A stretch of DNA of 30,335 nt from CAWCTB01 sp963798275 (lineage in GTDB: Bacteria > Acidobacteriota > Terriglobia > Terriglobales > Acidobacteriaceae), in assembly GCA_963798275.1 (NCBI GenBank), contig CAWCTB010000045.1, forward strand, positions 1 through 30,335. The letters run 5' to 3'. Within the stretch, counting starts at the first letter, position 1, and every line of letters starts with the position of its first letter. The notes under the pieces were generated by a model, which had not been told where the DNA came from, made no database searches, and was given only the letters and a program-made list of their open reading frames with translations. Below are positions 18,864-27,240 of the stretch, piece by piece. Both the position numbers and the translations under genes were made by a program.

Positions 18864-20203
18864 ATGTCCGAACCGATCAGAAGGCCGCCGGGACCGCAAC
18901 ATCACTATTACTTGCGCTCGCCCCTGCTCTCCGCTCCCGGTCCGCTGGTCAACCTGCCGCGCATGGTCGAGCAATACGGCCCCACCGCGTTCTGGCGTTT
19001 TCTGCACATCTCCAGCTACCTGTTCGCCAATCCCGCCGACATTGAAGCGGTGCTGGTGACGCATCATCGCAGCTTCCAGAAAGGCATCGGCACGCGGGCC
19101 AATCCCGAGGTCTTCGGCAGCGGGTTGCTCACCAGCGAGGGCGATTTCTGGCTCCGGCAGCGGCGTCTGAGCCAGCCCGCATTTCACCGCGCCCGCATCT
19201 CCGGCTACGCAGAGATCATGGCCCAGCACGCCCAGCACATGCTCAAGGTCTGGCGCAACGGGCAACAACTCGACATCCACGCCGAAATGATGAAGGTGAC
19301 CCTCGCAATCGCGACGCGCACGCTGTTCGGCGTCGACATCGCTCCCCAGATGGACATCATTGCGCATTCGCTGGAAGCCTTCATCCGGCAGAACTCCGGC
19401 CTGAACATCTGGCAACTCATTCTGAAGCTGCCCACCCCGCGGCGTTACCGTTATCATCGCGGAGTTCGCGAACTGAACGACATCGTGTACGGCATTATCC
19501 GGCAGCGCAGAAACTCGTTGTTGGGCGACGACCTGCTTTCCGACCTGCTGCGCGCGCAAGACAGCGATGGCAGCAGTATGAACGATCAGCAGATTCGCGA
19601 CGAAGTCATGACCATGCTGCTCGCGGGACACGAGACCACCGCCCTGGCGTTGTCCTGGGCGTGGTACTTGCTGGCGAAGAATCCTGAAGCGGAGGCGAGG
19701 CTGCACGACGAATTGGATCGCGTTCTCTCCGGGCGACTGCCCACGGCACAGGATGTGAGCCAGCTTCCGTACACCAGCAACGTGGTGCGCGAGACCATGC
19801 GGCTGTATCCACCGGCGTGGATTGTGACCCGCAATGCCACGGCCGATGTCACCATCGGCGACTACCTGGTGCCGGCCGGCTCCAACGTGATTGTGAGCCA
19901 GTGGCTGACCCATCGCGACCAGCGCTTCTTTCCTGACCCTGAACGCTTCGATCCCGAGCGCTGGTCCCCTGACCGTGAAGGCCAAGCTCCCCAGGTTCGC
20001 ATACTTTCCTTTCGGAGGAGGCCCGCGCGTGTGCATCGGTTCGCGGCTTCGCCATGATGGAAGCCGTCGTCCTGCTGGCGGCCTTTGCCCAGCGCTTCCG
20101 GGCGGTGCTGCTGCCCAATCAGGAGGTCGAGCCTCTGCCCAGTATCACCCTCAGGCCGCGCCACGGAGTATGGGTGCAACTCCAGGAGCGAGAAAGGGTT
20201 TAA
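18864..20203 (+). CDS. Cytochrome P450 (two frameshifts near the C-terminus)
   Basis: This is a heme monooxygenase. The I-helix oxygen-binding motif is AGHETTA, the K-helix is ETMRLYPP (ExxR), PERFDPERW lies in the meander, and the heme loop is FPFGGGPRVCIG with the thiolate ligand at C390. There is no membrane anchor, so it is soluble. Near 19970-19980 and at GG 20045-20046 single extra bases shift the frame; after repair the end reads SRFAMMEAVVLLAAFAQRF and stops at 20203. The 1340-nt span minus two gives 445 aa. Unrepaired, it would lose its heme loop. The ATG at 18864 (MSEPIRRPPGP) starts the Pro-rich leader. No ferredoxin or reductase gene is adjacent, so substrate and partner are unknown. 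Confidence 0.92.
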
Positions 20204-20327
20204 CCTGGTACTGGCACCAAGATGCCCTTCGATGTAGCTACTTTTTTGCGATGTTCACTTGTGGGAGTTGAGCCCAGGAAATATGCTTGTTAAATCTTTC
20301 TCGCGCGTCTAACCCGCAGCGGAAATG

Positions 20328-20333
20328 AAGGAG
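20328..20333 (+). promoter_or_regulatory. Ribosome binding site that fixes the PNGase start
   Basis: AAGGAG lies six bases before the ATG at 20340. An earlier in-frame ATG at 20325 immediately precedes it and so lacks its own site. The signal peptide therefore starts MPCPSTLRS. Confidence 0.7.
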
Positions 20334-20339
20334 TCGGAA

Positions 20340-22057
20340 ATGCCCTGCCCATCCACTCTTCGTAGCCTCGCCCGAGTCGTTGTCTTTCTGATCCCCTTAC
20401 TCATCGCCGGCATGTTGTTGGCGCAGAACTATGTCGCGCCCAGCAATCCGCAGATCGGATCGGCCAACAGCGTGACCGCCGATCCGCAAATCCCACGTCC
20501 CAATACGACGCCCTGCACAGTTCAATTGTTCACGAACTTGGACTTCGCCGACTTCAATCCGAAATTCTTTACCTACACGCCGCCCGCGAACTGTCCTGGA
20601 CCGTGGTCGGCGGTGGTGCTCAACGCGGACTGGTCGATCGACGCCGGCCGGCAATTCGACCGCACCGCCGAGATCTGGATCGGCGGGACCAACGTGTATT
20701 TCGGCACGACGTCCGAGCCCTCGGCCGACTGTCATGCGCAGCTGGCACGTGGAGAGCAATCTCACCGACTACAGCCCGCTGTTCAGCATCTCGCAAAACG
20801 GGCAGGGTCGATCTGGGCAACCTGGTGAACGGCACCTACACCAGTCATCTGCACGGCACCGCTTATGTGCAGTTCTATCCGCTGGGAGGGCAAATCACCG
20901 CCAAGCCTGCCGACGTGGTGCTCCCACTGGCGGCCGATTCCACCGGTGGAACCGTGACCTTGAACACCGGCAGCGATCAACTGGTGAAGATCTTCACCTT
21001 GCCCACCAACGTCGAAAACGCTTACCTCGACGTGTTTGCCCAGAGCCAGAGTGGCGATGAGTTCTGGTATACCTGCGCGCCCACCAACGTGGCCGCCGAA
21101 CTGCAGAACTGCGGCAACACCGGATTTCGCGAGGCCGAGGTCTCCATCGATGGTCAGCCGGCAGGCGTGGCCCCGGTGTATCCGTGGATTTATACCGGAG
21201 GCATCGACCCGTACCTCTGGCGTCCGGTCGTCGGCATTCATACCCTGAACTTCGAGCCGTATCGCGTCGATCTCACCCCGTTCGCTGCGCTGCTCAGCAA
21301 CGGCCAGCCGCACTCGGTCGCCGTGAGCGTCTACAACGCCAACGGCTACTTCTCCGCGACGGCCACACTGCTTCTCTATCTCGACGCGCGATCGCAGCAG
21401 GTGACCGGGGCGCTGCTGAGAGACACCGTCGGCCAGCCCAACCCGAGCGTGCAGGAAAACCTGGTGGTCGGCAACGTTGACGTTACCGGCACCGTGTCCG
21501 TGACTTCGAGCCGGGGATTTACCGTCTCCGGATACGTGAATACATCGCACGGAACGATCCAGACCGACGTGGCACAGAGCATCAACTTTTCCAACTGGCA
21601 GAGTTATGACGTGTACAACGACGGCTCGGTTTACGACCAGGACCTGAGACAGACCACCACCATCAACTCGCAAACCACCACCCACAACGGCGGTCAGATC
21701 ACCACCGACAGCAAACTGTTCTCGTGGCCGCTGACCCTGAACTACGCTTACAACGCTTACAGCGATGGATCACAGCAGCAGGCCACCTCCATCACGCAGG
21801 GACTCACCAAGAGCGAAATCCAGACCATGAATGGAATACGGGTGTTCGCCAGCGCTTTGACTGTCAGCGAGAGTCCCGCCGACACATTGCTGATCAGCGC
21901 CCAAGGGGTCGTCACCACCCAGGGACAGCAGAACAGCGAACGTTTCACCTACCACGACAATCGGGGCAGTTGTTGGGATCGCACGGTAACGGCCAGCGGC
22001 GGCGTCCTGACTTCAACCCAGACCGCCTGCTCCTTCGGGTTCGCCGCGCGGCGCTGA
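20340..22057 (+). CDS. Secreted PNGase A-family peptide N-glycosidase homologue (two frameshifts)
   Basis: The protein resembles peptide-N4-(N-acetyl-beta-glucosaminyl)asparagine amidase A, which cuts N-glycans from Asn. A signal peptide (about 1-30) precedes the family N-terminal pattern: PPANCPGPWSAVVLNADWSIDAGRQFDR, then EIWIGGTNVYFGTTSEPSA and the repaired SWHVESNLTDYSPLF. The second half is beta-rich with few recognisable motifs. Extra bases near 20727 and in GGG 20800-20802 break the frame; removing them gives ATVMRSWHV and SQNGRVDLGNLVNGTY and a 571-aa protein. Acid-active PNGases of this family have been reported from Acidobacteria such as Terriglobus, from memory. A likely role is release of glycans from plant or fungal glycoproteins in soil. 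It is monocistronic; downstream lies repeat copy 3. Confidence 0.82.
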
Positions 22058-22173
22058 GTTGGCAAGCTGGGCGAATACGCAAGAGCTTCCGTTGTGGGAG
22101 GGCGCTTTCGGTCCGCGGTTGCTAAGAAATCTTTGATTTAGGGTTGATGCGGAAAAATTGATTCTGGGGTAGA

Positions 22174-22242
22174 GCTGGCCTTCAGGCCAGCGTCCAAGGC
22201 CTTTATTTCTGTCATCCCACGCGGACTTTAGTCCGCGTGGGA
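22174..22242. repeat. Two-hairpin intergenic repeat, copy 3
   Basis: Hairpin I is GCTGGCC (22174-22180), TTCA loop, GGCCAGC (22185-22191), perfect. Hairpin II is a perfect 12-bp stem (22215-22226/22231-22242) around a TTTA loop. The spacer (CCAAGGCCTTTATTTCTGTC) and trailing CTGCTTT align with copy 1, while the stem sequences differ yet still pair, which indicates compensatory change. It lies between the convergent PNGase gene and the secreted protein at 22318. Confidence 0.8.
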
Positions 22243-22317
22243 CCTGCTTTTCCGGTTTTTCCGCAGCCTGTTTAGCCCCTGAGTGACCGCCAACCTCCTT
22301 AATCAGAGCTTCCTTAG

Positions 22318-22878
22318 CTAGGGAATCGAGAACAGCTTCCACGAGCCCTGGCTGTAGTTGAAGATGAAGTCGATCAGGCCGAGGCCGGCGCAATTCTCGT
22401 TCTTCACCTCGGCCACCAGGAAGGCCTGCCGCAGGCCGTTGCGGGTGGATTCCGTTGCCGCGGTCCGGACCTTCTTCGACTTCGTCAGCAGCTCGCGATA
22501 GGAACACGGGTGCAGATTGCTGGCATCGAGTTGTATCTCCGACCGAATGCAGCTGGAGTCGAACAACTTGCAGTAAAGCCCATGCTTTTGCAGAAGCTGT
22601 TCTTCCACCTCGGCGCGAGTGAGGTGATAGGCGTCCTTGCCGACGTTCACTCCGTCGTCGGGCACATACGAGAGAAACTTCTTCACGTTGCCGGAACGCA
22701 ACAGCGCGAAGAATTCCTGCTCGAGCGCAGCGGTTGCGCTGCCTTGCGGCAGTTGCGATGTGGGGTTGGGGACGCCTCCTTCCGCCGCGGCCGGAGGCCG
22801 TTGCGGCGGCATCTGCGCCAACCCAGTCCCTGCGGCCAGCAGCAGACACGCGAGCAGAACCGCTGCTACAACCCTCAT
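22318..22878 (-). CDS. Secreted protein of unknown function, 186 aa
   Basis: I do not recognise a family. A signal peptide (MRVVAAVLLACLLLAAGTGLAQ) is followed by a Pro/Ala-rich stretch and a domain of about 130 residues with four cysteines (YC, SSC, HPC, ENC), enough for two disulfides. The end FIFNYSQGSWKLFSIP resembles the last strands of NTF2/DUF4440-like folds, and the start (LEQEFFALLRSGNVKKFLSYV) would suit the helices of such a fold, so a distant SnoaL-like protein is possible. The ATG overlaps the upstream YjbR stop as ATGA, so it is translationally coupled and last in the GNAT-yjbR operon. Confidence 0.75.
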   Translation of the reverse strand: MRVVAAVLLACLLLAAGTGLAQMPPQRPPAAAEGGVPNPTSQLPQGSATAALEQEFFALLRSGNVKKFLSYVPDDGVNVGKDAYHLTRAEVEEQLLQKHGLYCKLFDSSCIRSEIQLDASNLHPCSYRELLTKSKKVRTAATESTRNGLRQAFLVAEVKNENCAGLGLIDFIFNYSQGSWKLFSIP

Positions 22879-23357
22879 CCCCGCCGCCCCGCCTGGGCGC
22901 TCTTCGCCTTGGTCTTGGCAGGCCGGGCTTGAACATCTTTTCGTGGCGGAGCCGTCACCTTCTTTCTCTTCTTCGCTTGAGCTCCACCCGCTGGCTTCCC
23001 AGGGGCTGCGGCGCCTTCCAACTCTGCCTTCAGTCTTTTCGGCAGCTTCTCCCAGATCAGGCGGTAGGCTTCGGCGAGAGCTTCGCGCAACTCCGCATCG
23101 GGCAGCGCGTTGAGCTGTTCGAGCGCCACCCACTGCGCCCTCGCCATGTAGGGAGCGGGCTTCACTCCCGGACGTTCGCATAGCTCAACAAAACTCTCCG
23201 GCGAGCACTTGAACGACAGCCGCACCGGCGCAACTTCCAGGGGCATCACCGCAAATAGCTTGCCGCCCACCTTGAAGCACAGATCGCATCCCCACTGCAC
23301 GTTCTCGGTGGCGTGGGGAAAGCTCAGGCAGTGTTTTCGTACGGCCTCAATGTCCAT
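22875..23357 (-). CDS. MmcQ/YjbR family protein with Lys/Pro-rich tail
   Basis: The first 115 residues form a CyaY-like MmcQ/YjbR domain: MDIEAVRKHCLSFPHATENVQWG, LCFKVGGKLFAVM, then LSFKCSPESFVELCERPGVKPAPYMARAQWV and a helical end. The family has a DNA-binding-like fold but its function is poorly known. Unusually, a tail of about 45 residues rich in Lys, Arg, Ala and Pro (KPAGGAQAKKRKKVTAPP, then KTKAKSAQAGRRG) follows, resembling histone H1-like tails and suggesting nucleic-acid contact. The start at 23357 overlaps the GNAT gene end by 11 bp, and its stop overlaps the next gene. Confidence 0.86.
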   Translation of the reverse strand: MDIEAVRKHCLSFPHATENVQWGCDLCFKVGGKLFAVMPLEVAPVRLSFKCSPESFVELCERPGVKPAPYMARAQWVALEQLNALPDAELREALAEAYRLIWEKLPKRLKAELEGAAAPGKPAGGAQAKKRKKVTAPPRKDVQARPAKTKAKSAQAGRRG

Positions 23358-24247
23358 CGTCCGATCCAGACACCGGGGGCACAATGTCAGATTGCGCCGC
23401 CGCCAATTCCGGCCATTCGCGCACCATAACCAGCTTAGTGTAAGCCAGCCGAAAGCCGCGCCGTTCCATGTTGCGCTGGGAGCCGCTGCCCGGCTGCGTG
23501 CTGACCACAGCATACTCGCAGCCCGCGCCCGCCGCCTCGTGCAGGCGAAGCGCGATGAGCGCGGTCTGCACGCCTCGCTTGCGGAACTCCGGCAAGGTCG
23601 CCGATCCGTAGAGGGCGGCAATTCTGGCCTGCGGAATGACGCAGCCTGCACAGCCTCCGGCCACAACTCCGTCGACCCGCGCCAGGAAGGCCAGCGCATT
23701 GGGCAGCGCGGCAAATCCGGCGAACACATCTTCCGGTACCGGCCCATGCTCGGCGAAGCCTTTTGCAATCGTGTGCGTCCACTGGCGCGCGTTCTGTGGT
23801 GTGACGGGCTCGATCTCGATCCCCGGCGGTGCGACAAACGGTTCGTCGGCCTGCAGCCGCCGGATCAACACCGAGTTGAACTCCGCGATACGATAGCCGC
23901 GCGGACCCATTAACGCCGGCAGCGACGCATCGGCCAACGGAGACACCACCACGGTCGACGGCACTGCCGCGGCTGCGGAAGAATTCTTCCACTCCATCGA
24001 GGCTTGCGGCAGTGACTTCGCCATACAATCCCAACCCGACGATCTGATTTGCGGGATACGCCGGGCCCCCGAAGAATGCGGTTCCGCCGGCAAACTCTTC
24101 CGCCGCGATCGGCGCCTCCGGACTGTAGCGCCGCAACGCTTCGACCGTCGGCGGCAACATGGTTTCCGCCAGTTCCAAGCGGCGGGCAAAATCCAGATCC
24201 ACAAAGTCGCGCAAGTCGGGCTGCGACATAGCTTGCATGTTAGCCAT
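23347..24247 (-). CDS. GNAT-family N-acetyltransferase (frameshifted)
   Basis: The repaired protein is 299 aa. The C-terminal half is a GNAT domain, with motif A as ATLPEFRKRGVQTALIALRL (acetyl-CoA pyrophosphate loop R-K-R-G-V-Q) and motif B as STQPGSGSQRNMERRGFRLAYTK. The N-terminal half looks like a degenerate second GNAT-like or substrate-recognition domain. A single extra base near 23955-23975 shifts the frame between VEEFFRSRG and VPSTVVVSPLADASL. The ATG at 24247 has AGGAG six bases upstream. The substrate is unknown. It heads the three-gene overlapping operon with YjbR and the secreted protein. Confidence 0.83.
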
Positions 24248-24412
24248 TCGAAACTCCTATCGAGTTAGACACACAGGTAGGTATGCCTGCCAGGCAGGCG
24301 CAGGGCAGCGCTGGAGTTTCGTTAGCGGACGGCGATTGTCAAAGGCAACTCGCGCCTGAGTCTAGCTCAGCCGGAAGCTATATTCCACTGCCTTGTGCTA
24401 ATTTTCAAGAGC

Positions 24413-25190
24413 ATGGTTTCCAATGTCACCTTGTCGCTCGAGGGCAAAGTCGCGCTGATCACGGGCGGGTCGCGGGGCATCGGCGCCGCGACCGTGCGCC
24501 TGTTCGTTCGCGCCGGGGCACGCGTCGTCTTCAACTACGTCCGCGGCTTCGGCCGAAGCGCAAAAGCTGGTTGCCGAACTCGGAGCCGGCCTGTGCCATG
24601 CGGTGCAGGCCGATTTGACCGGTACCACCACCGCCGAATCGCTGGTGCGGGCCGCGGTCGACCAATATGGATCGCTGGATGCGCTCATCGTCAACCACGG
24701 CGTCTGGCCGCCAGAGGACTCTCCCATCGACCAAATGTCCGATGAGCAGTGGCGCAATACTTTGGCCGTGAATCTGGACGCCGCGTTTGCCCTGGTGAAA
24801 CACGGGGTGGCACAGATGAAGCGGCAGCAGCGCGGAGGCCACATTGTGCTGGTCAGCTCGACCGCCGGGCAGCGCGGCGAGGCCGGCCACTGCGACTACG
24901 CCGCCAGCAAGGGCGCGCTCATCAGCATGACGAAGGGACTCTCCACGGAGTTGGCGCCCTTCGGCATCCGCGTAAATTGCATTGCGCCAGGATGGGTGGA
25001 AACCGATATGTCCGCCGACGCGCTCGCCGATTCCCAGCGCAGCGGCGCCATCTTCGCCACAATTCCACTCGGACGCGTGGCCACACCCGAAGAGATCGCC
25101 GGTCCCATCGTGTTTCTGTGCAGCCCCTGCGCCGGGTTCATCACGGGCGAGGTCTTCAACGTAAACGGGGGAGCCGTGCTCGCCGGTTGA
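24413..25190 (+). CDS. Short-chain dehydrogenase/reductase, FabG-like (frameshifted)
   Basis: This is a classical SDR. The NAD(P)-binding motif is TGGSRGIG, with NHG as the NAG-type stabilising motif. The catalytic Ser lies in VLVSSTAGQ, and Tyr and Lys in DYAASKGAL. NCIAPGWVETDM and the terminal FITGEVFNVNGGAVLAG are typical. One extra base near 24539 breaks the frame between FNY and SAASAEAQKLVAEL; repair gives 258 aa. The ATG at 24413 fits MVSNVTLSLEGKVALITGG. The family is close to 3-oxoacyl-ACP reductase, but the exact substrate cannot be named. It stands alone and diverges from the GNAT operon across 165 bp. Confidence 0.9.
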
Positions 25191-25250
25191 ATGCCCGGCG
25201 CAGCTATCCTCTCAGGGCTGCAATAGCGGCGTACGAGGTCCATCCGGCGC

Positions 25251-25520
25251 TCAGTCGTCGCTCGGCATCTTGGTGAAGCCCATCTCGACCAGGTGCGGCT
25301 CGGATAGTCCCGGGACGACCGCAGTCGCATGTCCCCCATCCAGCAACTCACGCGCCAGCGAGGCCCCGGGATCCACCGGCAGTCCCGCGCTGGTTCGCAA
25401 GAAGTGATCAACGGCTTCAGGATCGAACACTCGAACCCATGAAGCGGGGCCCGAGTTGTAGGTGACCTGGTACTCGGGGGGATTCTCCCGCAAGCGAAAC
25501 ATGTTCAATGTGCCATCCAT
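25251..25520 (-). CDS. Small hypothetical protein, 89 aa
   Basis: No family recognised. The product is soluble and compact, with a strand-rich start (MFRLRENPPEYQVTYNSG, WVRVFDPEAVDHFLRT) and a Gly/Ala-rich centre ending in a short amphipathic stretch (PHLVEMGFTKMPSDD). There is no signal peptide or metal motif. The frame is intact and shows the third-position GC bias of true genes here. It converges with the SDR gene across 60 bp and lies 51 bp downstream of the DUF2277 gene in the same direction, so the two may be one transcript. Confidence 0.6.
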   Translation of the reverse strand: MDGTLNMFRLRENPPEYQVTYNSGPASWVRVFDPEAVDHFLRTSAGLPVDPGASLARELLDGGHATAVVPGLSEPHLVEMGFTKMPSDD

Positions 25521-25571
25521 GATGTGTCAGATGTCGCTACGCTGCTCGGGGTTTGTACAGGTTCTGGAACT

Positions 25572-25841
25572 TCAGGCGGGGAATCGCTCTGCGGCTCGAG
25601 CTTTCGCCTTGGCGGCTTCCTCGTCCCGGTTCTTGGGCGGCGCGCTGGTCTGCAGCGAACGAAGAAGCCGAGTCGAAGCTGCCGAGATTTCTTCCACTGC
25701 GGCCAGGAACCCAGCTTCGTTGGCCTTCGATGGCTTGCTGAAGCCGCTGATCTTTCTCACAAACTGGAGCGAAGCGGCCCGCACTTCGGCCTCAGTTACC
25801 GGTGGATCGAAATTGAAGAGGATTTTGATGTTCCTGCACAT
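25572..25841 (-). CDS. DUF2277 family protein
   Basis: The 89-aa protein matches the highly conserved DUF2277 pattern: MCRNIKILFNFDPPVTEAEVRAA at the N-terminus, SLQFVRKISGFSKPSKANEAGF in the middle, and TSAPPKNRDEEAAKAKARAAERF at the end. The family spans many soil bacteria and has no assigned function. The ATG at 25841 was chosen because MCRNIK is the invariant family start; the frame stays open far upstream but those residues are low-complexity out-of-family sequence. The basic C-terminus and absence of a signal suggest a cytoplasmic role. Confidence 0.9.
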   Translation of the reverse strand: MCRNIKILFNFDPPVTEAEVRAASLQFVRKISGFSKPSKANEAGFLAAVEEISAASTRLLRSLQTSAPPKNRDEEAAKAKARAAERFPA

Positions 25842-25989
25842 GCACTGCAACCTCGCGCTAGGGGAACCTCGAATCGAACCGGAAGGACTGCGTTGCATTT
25901 CGGTCAGACTGCATCTCAGCGACCCAACTCGGATTTCTCCCCACAGACCGGCGCGGCAATCAAGTCGAGAGGCGATCGGTGAAAGTGTG

Positions 25990-26015
25990 GTGGTGGGCAC
26001 TCGACCTGCCCACCA
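25990..26015 (-). terminator. Hairpin, probable terminator of the GDSL esterase gene
   Basis: A perfect 10-bp stem (25990-25999/26007-26016 minus one, i.e. ending 26015) with a seven-base loop begins 14 bp past the esterase stop. Read on the minus strand it is followed by a weak T-rich ACTTTC, so termination may be inefficient or Rho-assisted. Confidence 0.5.
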
Positions 26016-26028
26016 CACCTGCGAAGAA

Positions 26029-26943
26029 CTATAGTGGCAACCTGCGGCGCAACAGCCCTCCCAGCCCGATCGCGCCGCTACCCAGTAGGAGCAGCGTAGA
26101 CGGCTCCGGCAGCGCAGCCGCTTGAACGGCATTGGCCAGGATCGCATCCGCGGCCGTGGTGGGATGGAATCCATCCCAGAACAAGTATTGGTCGGGATTG
26201 GAGCAGACGTTGACTCCGTCGAAGCAGGGATCGACGACGTCCGTCAGGCCATAGGCGCCAGGATCGGCAACGACCTGGTGCATGAAAGCGAAAGTATTGA
26301 AGTACTGGGCGCCTTGGGGAAGGCCCGCGACCAGCAACTGATTGAAGTAGATGCTAAGAGCTTGAGCTCCGAGGTCCCCGTAGTAGTCAGGGGTCAGGCT
26401 GAGATCAGGCATGCCGGGGACGATGATCTCCATCATGCCAATGCCCTTAAGCGTCGCCACGATCGACAGAATGTCGTTCACGGCAAGCTGGGCGGTTGCG
26501 GTAGAAAAACCGTTGGTGAGGAAGTCGTTGGGACCGCCCCAGACCACCGCCACGGACTGCGAAGCGATCGGCGTGATCGTGCCGATGGTTCCTGCCAGTT
26601 GGGTGAGCATGCCGGGCAATCCAAAGGTCCCGAATGTGGTCTGGGTACCGCCGTCCACGTAGTTACCCACGCCCGTCGTCGCCCCGATCCAGGAAAAATC
26701 GAGCAACTGCAGGCCGGTGTGCTGCGCGAGATACTCCACCATGACCGGTCCATTGGACATTCTGCCCATCCAGTACGGCGGCGGCGGATAAGTTCCGCCA
26801 TCGAACGCGAAAAGATTGCCATTATCGGAAAGGCTGTCGCCGTAAGAAATGAGGTACGTAGCACTTGCGGCGGCAACGGAGGTGAGCAGCAACAGCGCGA
26901 GCAAGACGGACAGCGCTGAGGTTACAAGGCGCAACGATTTCAT
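26029..26943 (-). CDS. PEP-CTERM-anchored GDSL/SGNH esterase
   Basis: The 304-aa secreted protein has a signal peptide (about 1-27), then the SGNH hydrolase blocks: GDSLSDNGN with nucleophile S37, GGPNDF with the oxyanion Asn, and D257-G-F-H260-P with the catalytic Asp and His. It resembles the phospholipase/lecithinase-acyltransferase-like group of GDSL esterases. The C-terminus is a PEP-CTERM sorting signal: LPEPST (P279-E280-P281), a hydrophobic helix, and the basic RRR. Such tails are cut by an exosortase in bacteria making exopolysaccharide; none is in the window. GAGGAG lies six bases before the ATG at 26943. Confidence 0.92.
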   Translation of the reverse strand: MKSLRLVTSALSVLLALLLLTSVAAASATYLISYGDSLSDNGNLFAFDGGTYPPPPYWMGRMSNGPVMVEYLAQHTGLQLLDFSWIGATTGVGNYVDGGTQTTFGTFGLPGMLTQLAGTIGTITPIASQSVAVVWGGPNDFLTNGFSTATAQLAVNDILSIVATLKGIGMMEIIVPGMPDLSLTPDYYGDLGAQALSIYFNQLLVAGLPQGAQYFNTFAFMHQVVADPGAYGLTDVVDPCFDGVNVCSNPDQYLFWDGFHPTTAADAILANAVQAAALPEPSTLLLLGSGAIGLGGLLRRRLPL

Positions 26944-27229
26944 AGACTCTCCTCGTCGAGCTGAAATTATCGCATTCGCAACCGTCTAGCCGCGAGCAGA
27001 TTACAAAACGAAAATTCCGACAACCAATTTCTCCCGGCAGAAGGTGGTCGATTTCTGCGACCCCGCGAAGATATATACCCGTTGCGTTTTCCAGCGCAGT
27101 GACGGTGAGGAGATTTTTTCGGAGGAGAGCGGCTGGTCACATCGCGGTTGCCACCGCTTTCCAACCGCCGCGGCCTGCGGGTTGAAATCAGCCTTCGCAC
27201 TCCTGAATCGAGGCGTCCTCCAAGGCGTC

Positions 27230-27235
27230 TATAAT
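27230..27235 (+). promoter_or_regulatory. -10 box of the rnpB promoter
   Basis: An exact TATAAT lies about 7 bases before the predicted RNase P RNA 5' end. I see no convincing -35 box at the usual 16-18 base spacing. Confidence 0.6.
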
Positions 27236-27240
27236 GGAGG

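Noticed and set aside
18762..20036. 424-aa open frame on the minus strand
   Set aside because: It lies exactly opposite the P450, whose heme and ExxR motifs are unmistakable. The minus frame has no family pattern and is a product of high-GC third positions.
26944..27240. Short gene upstream of rnpB
   Set aside because: The only frame (from 27044) runs into the RNase P RNA, lacks a ribosome binding site and resembles no protein. The region mainly holds the promoter areas of the esterase and rnpB.
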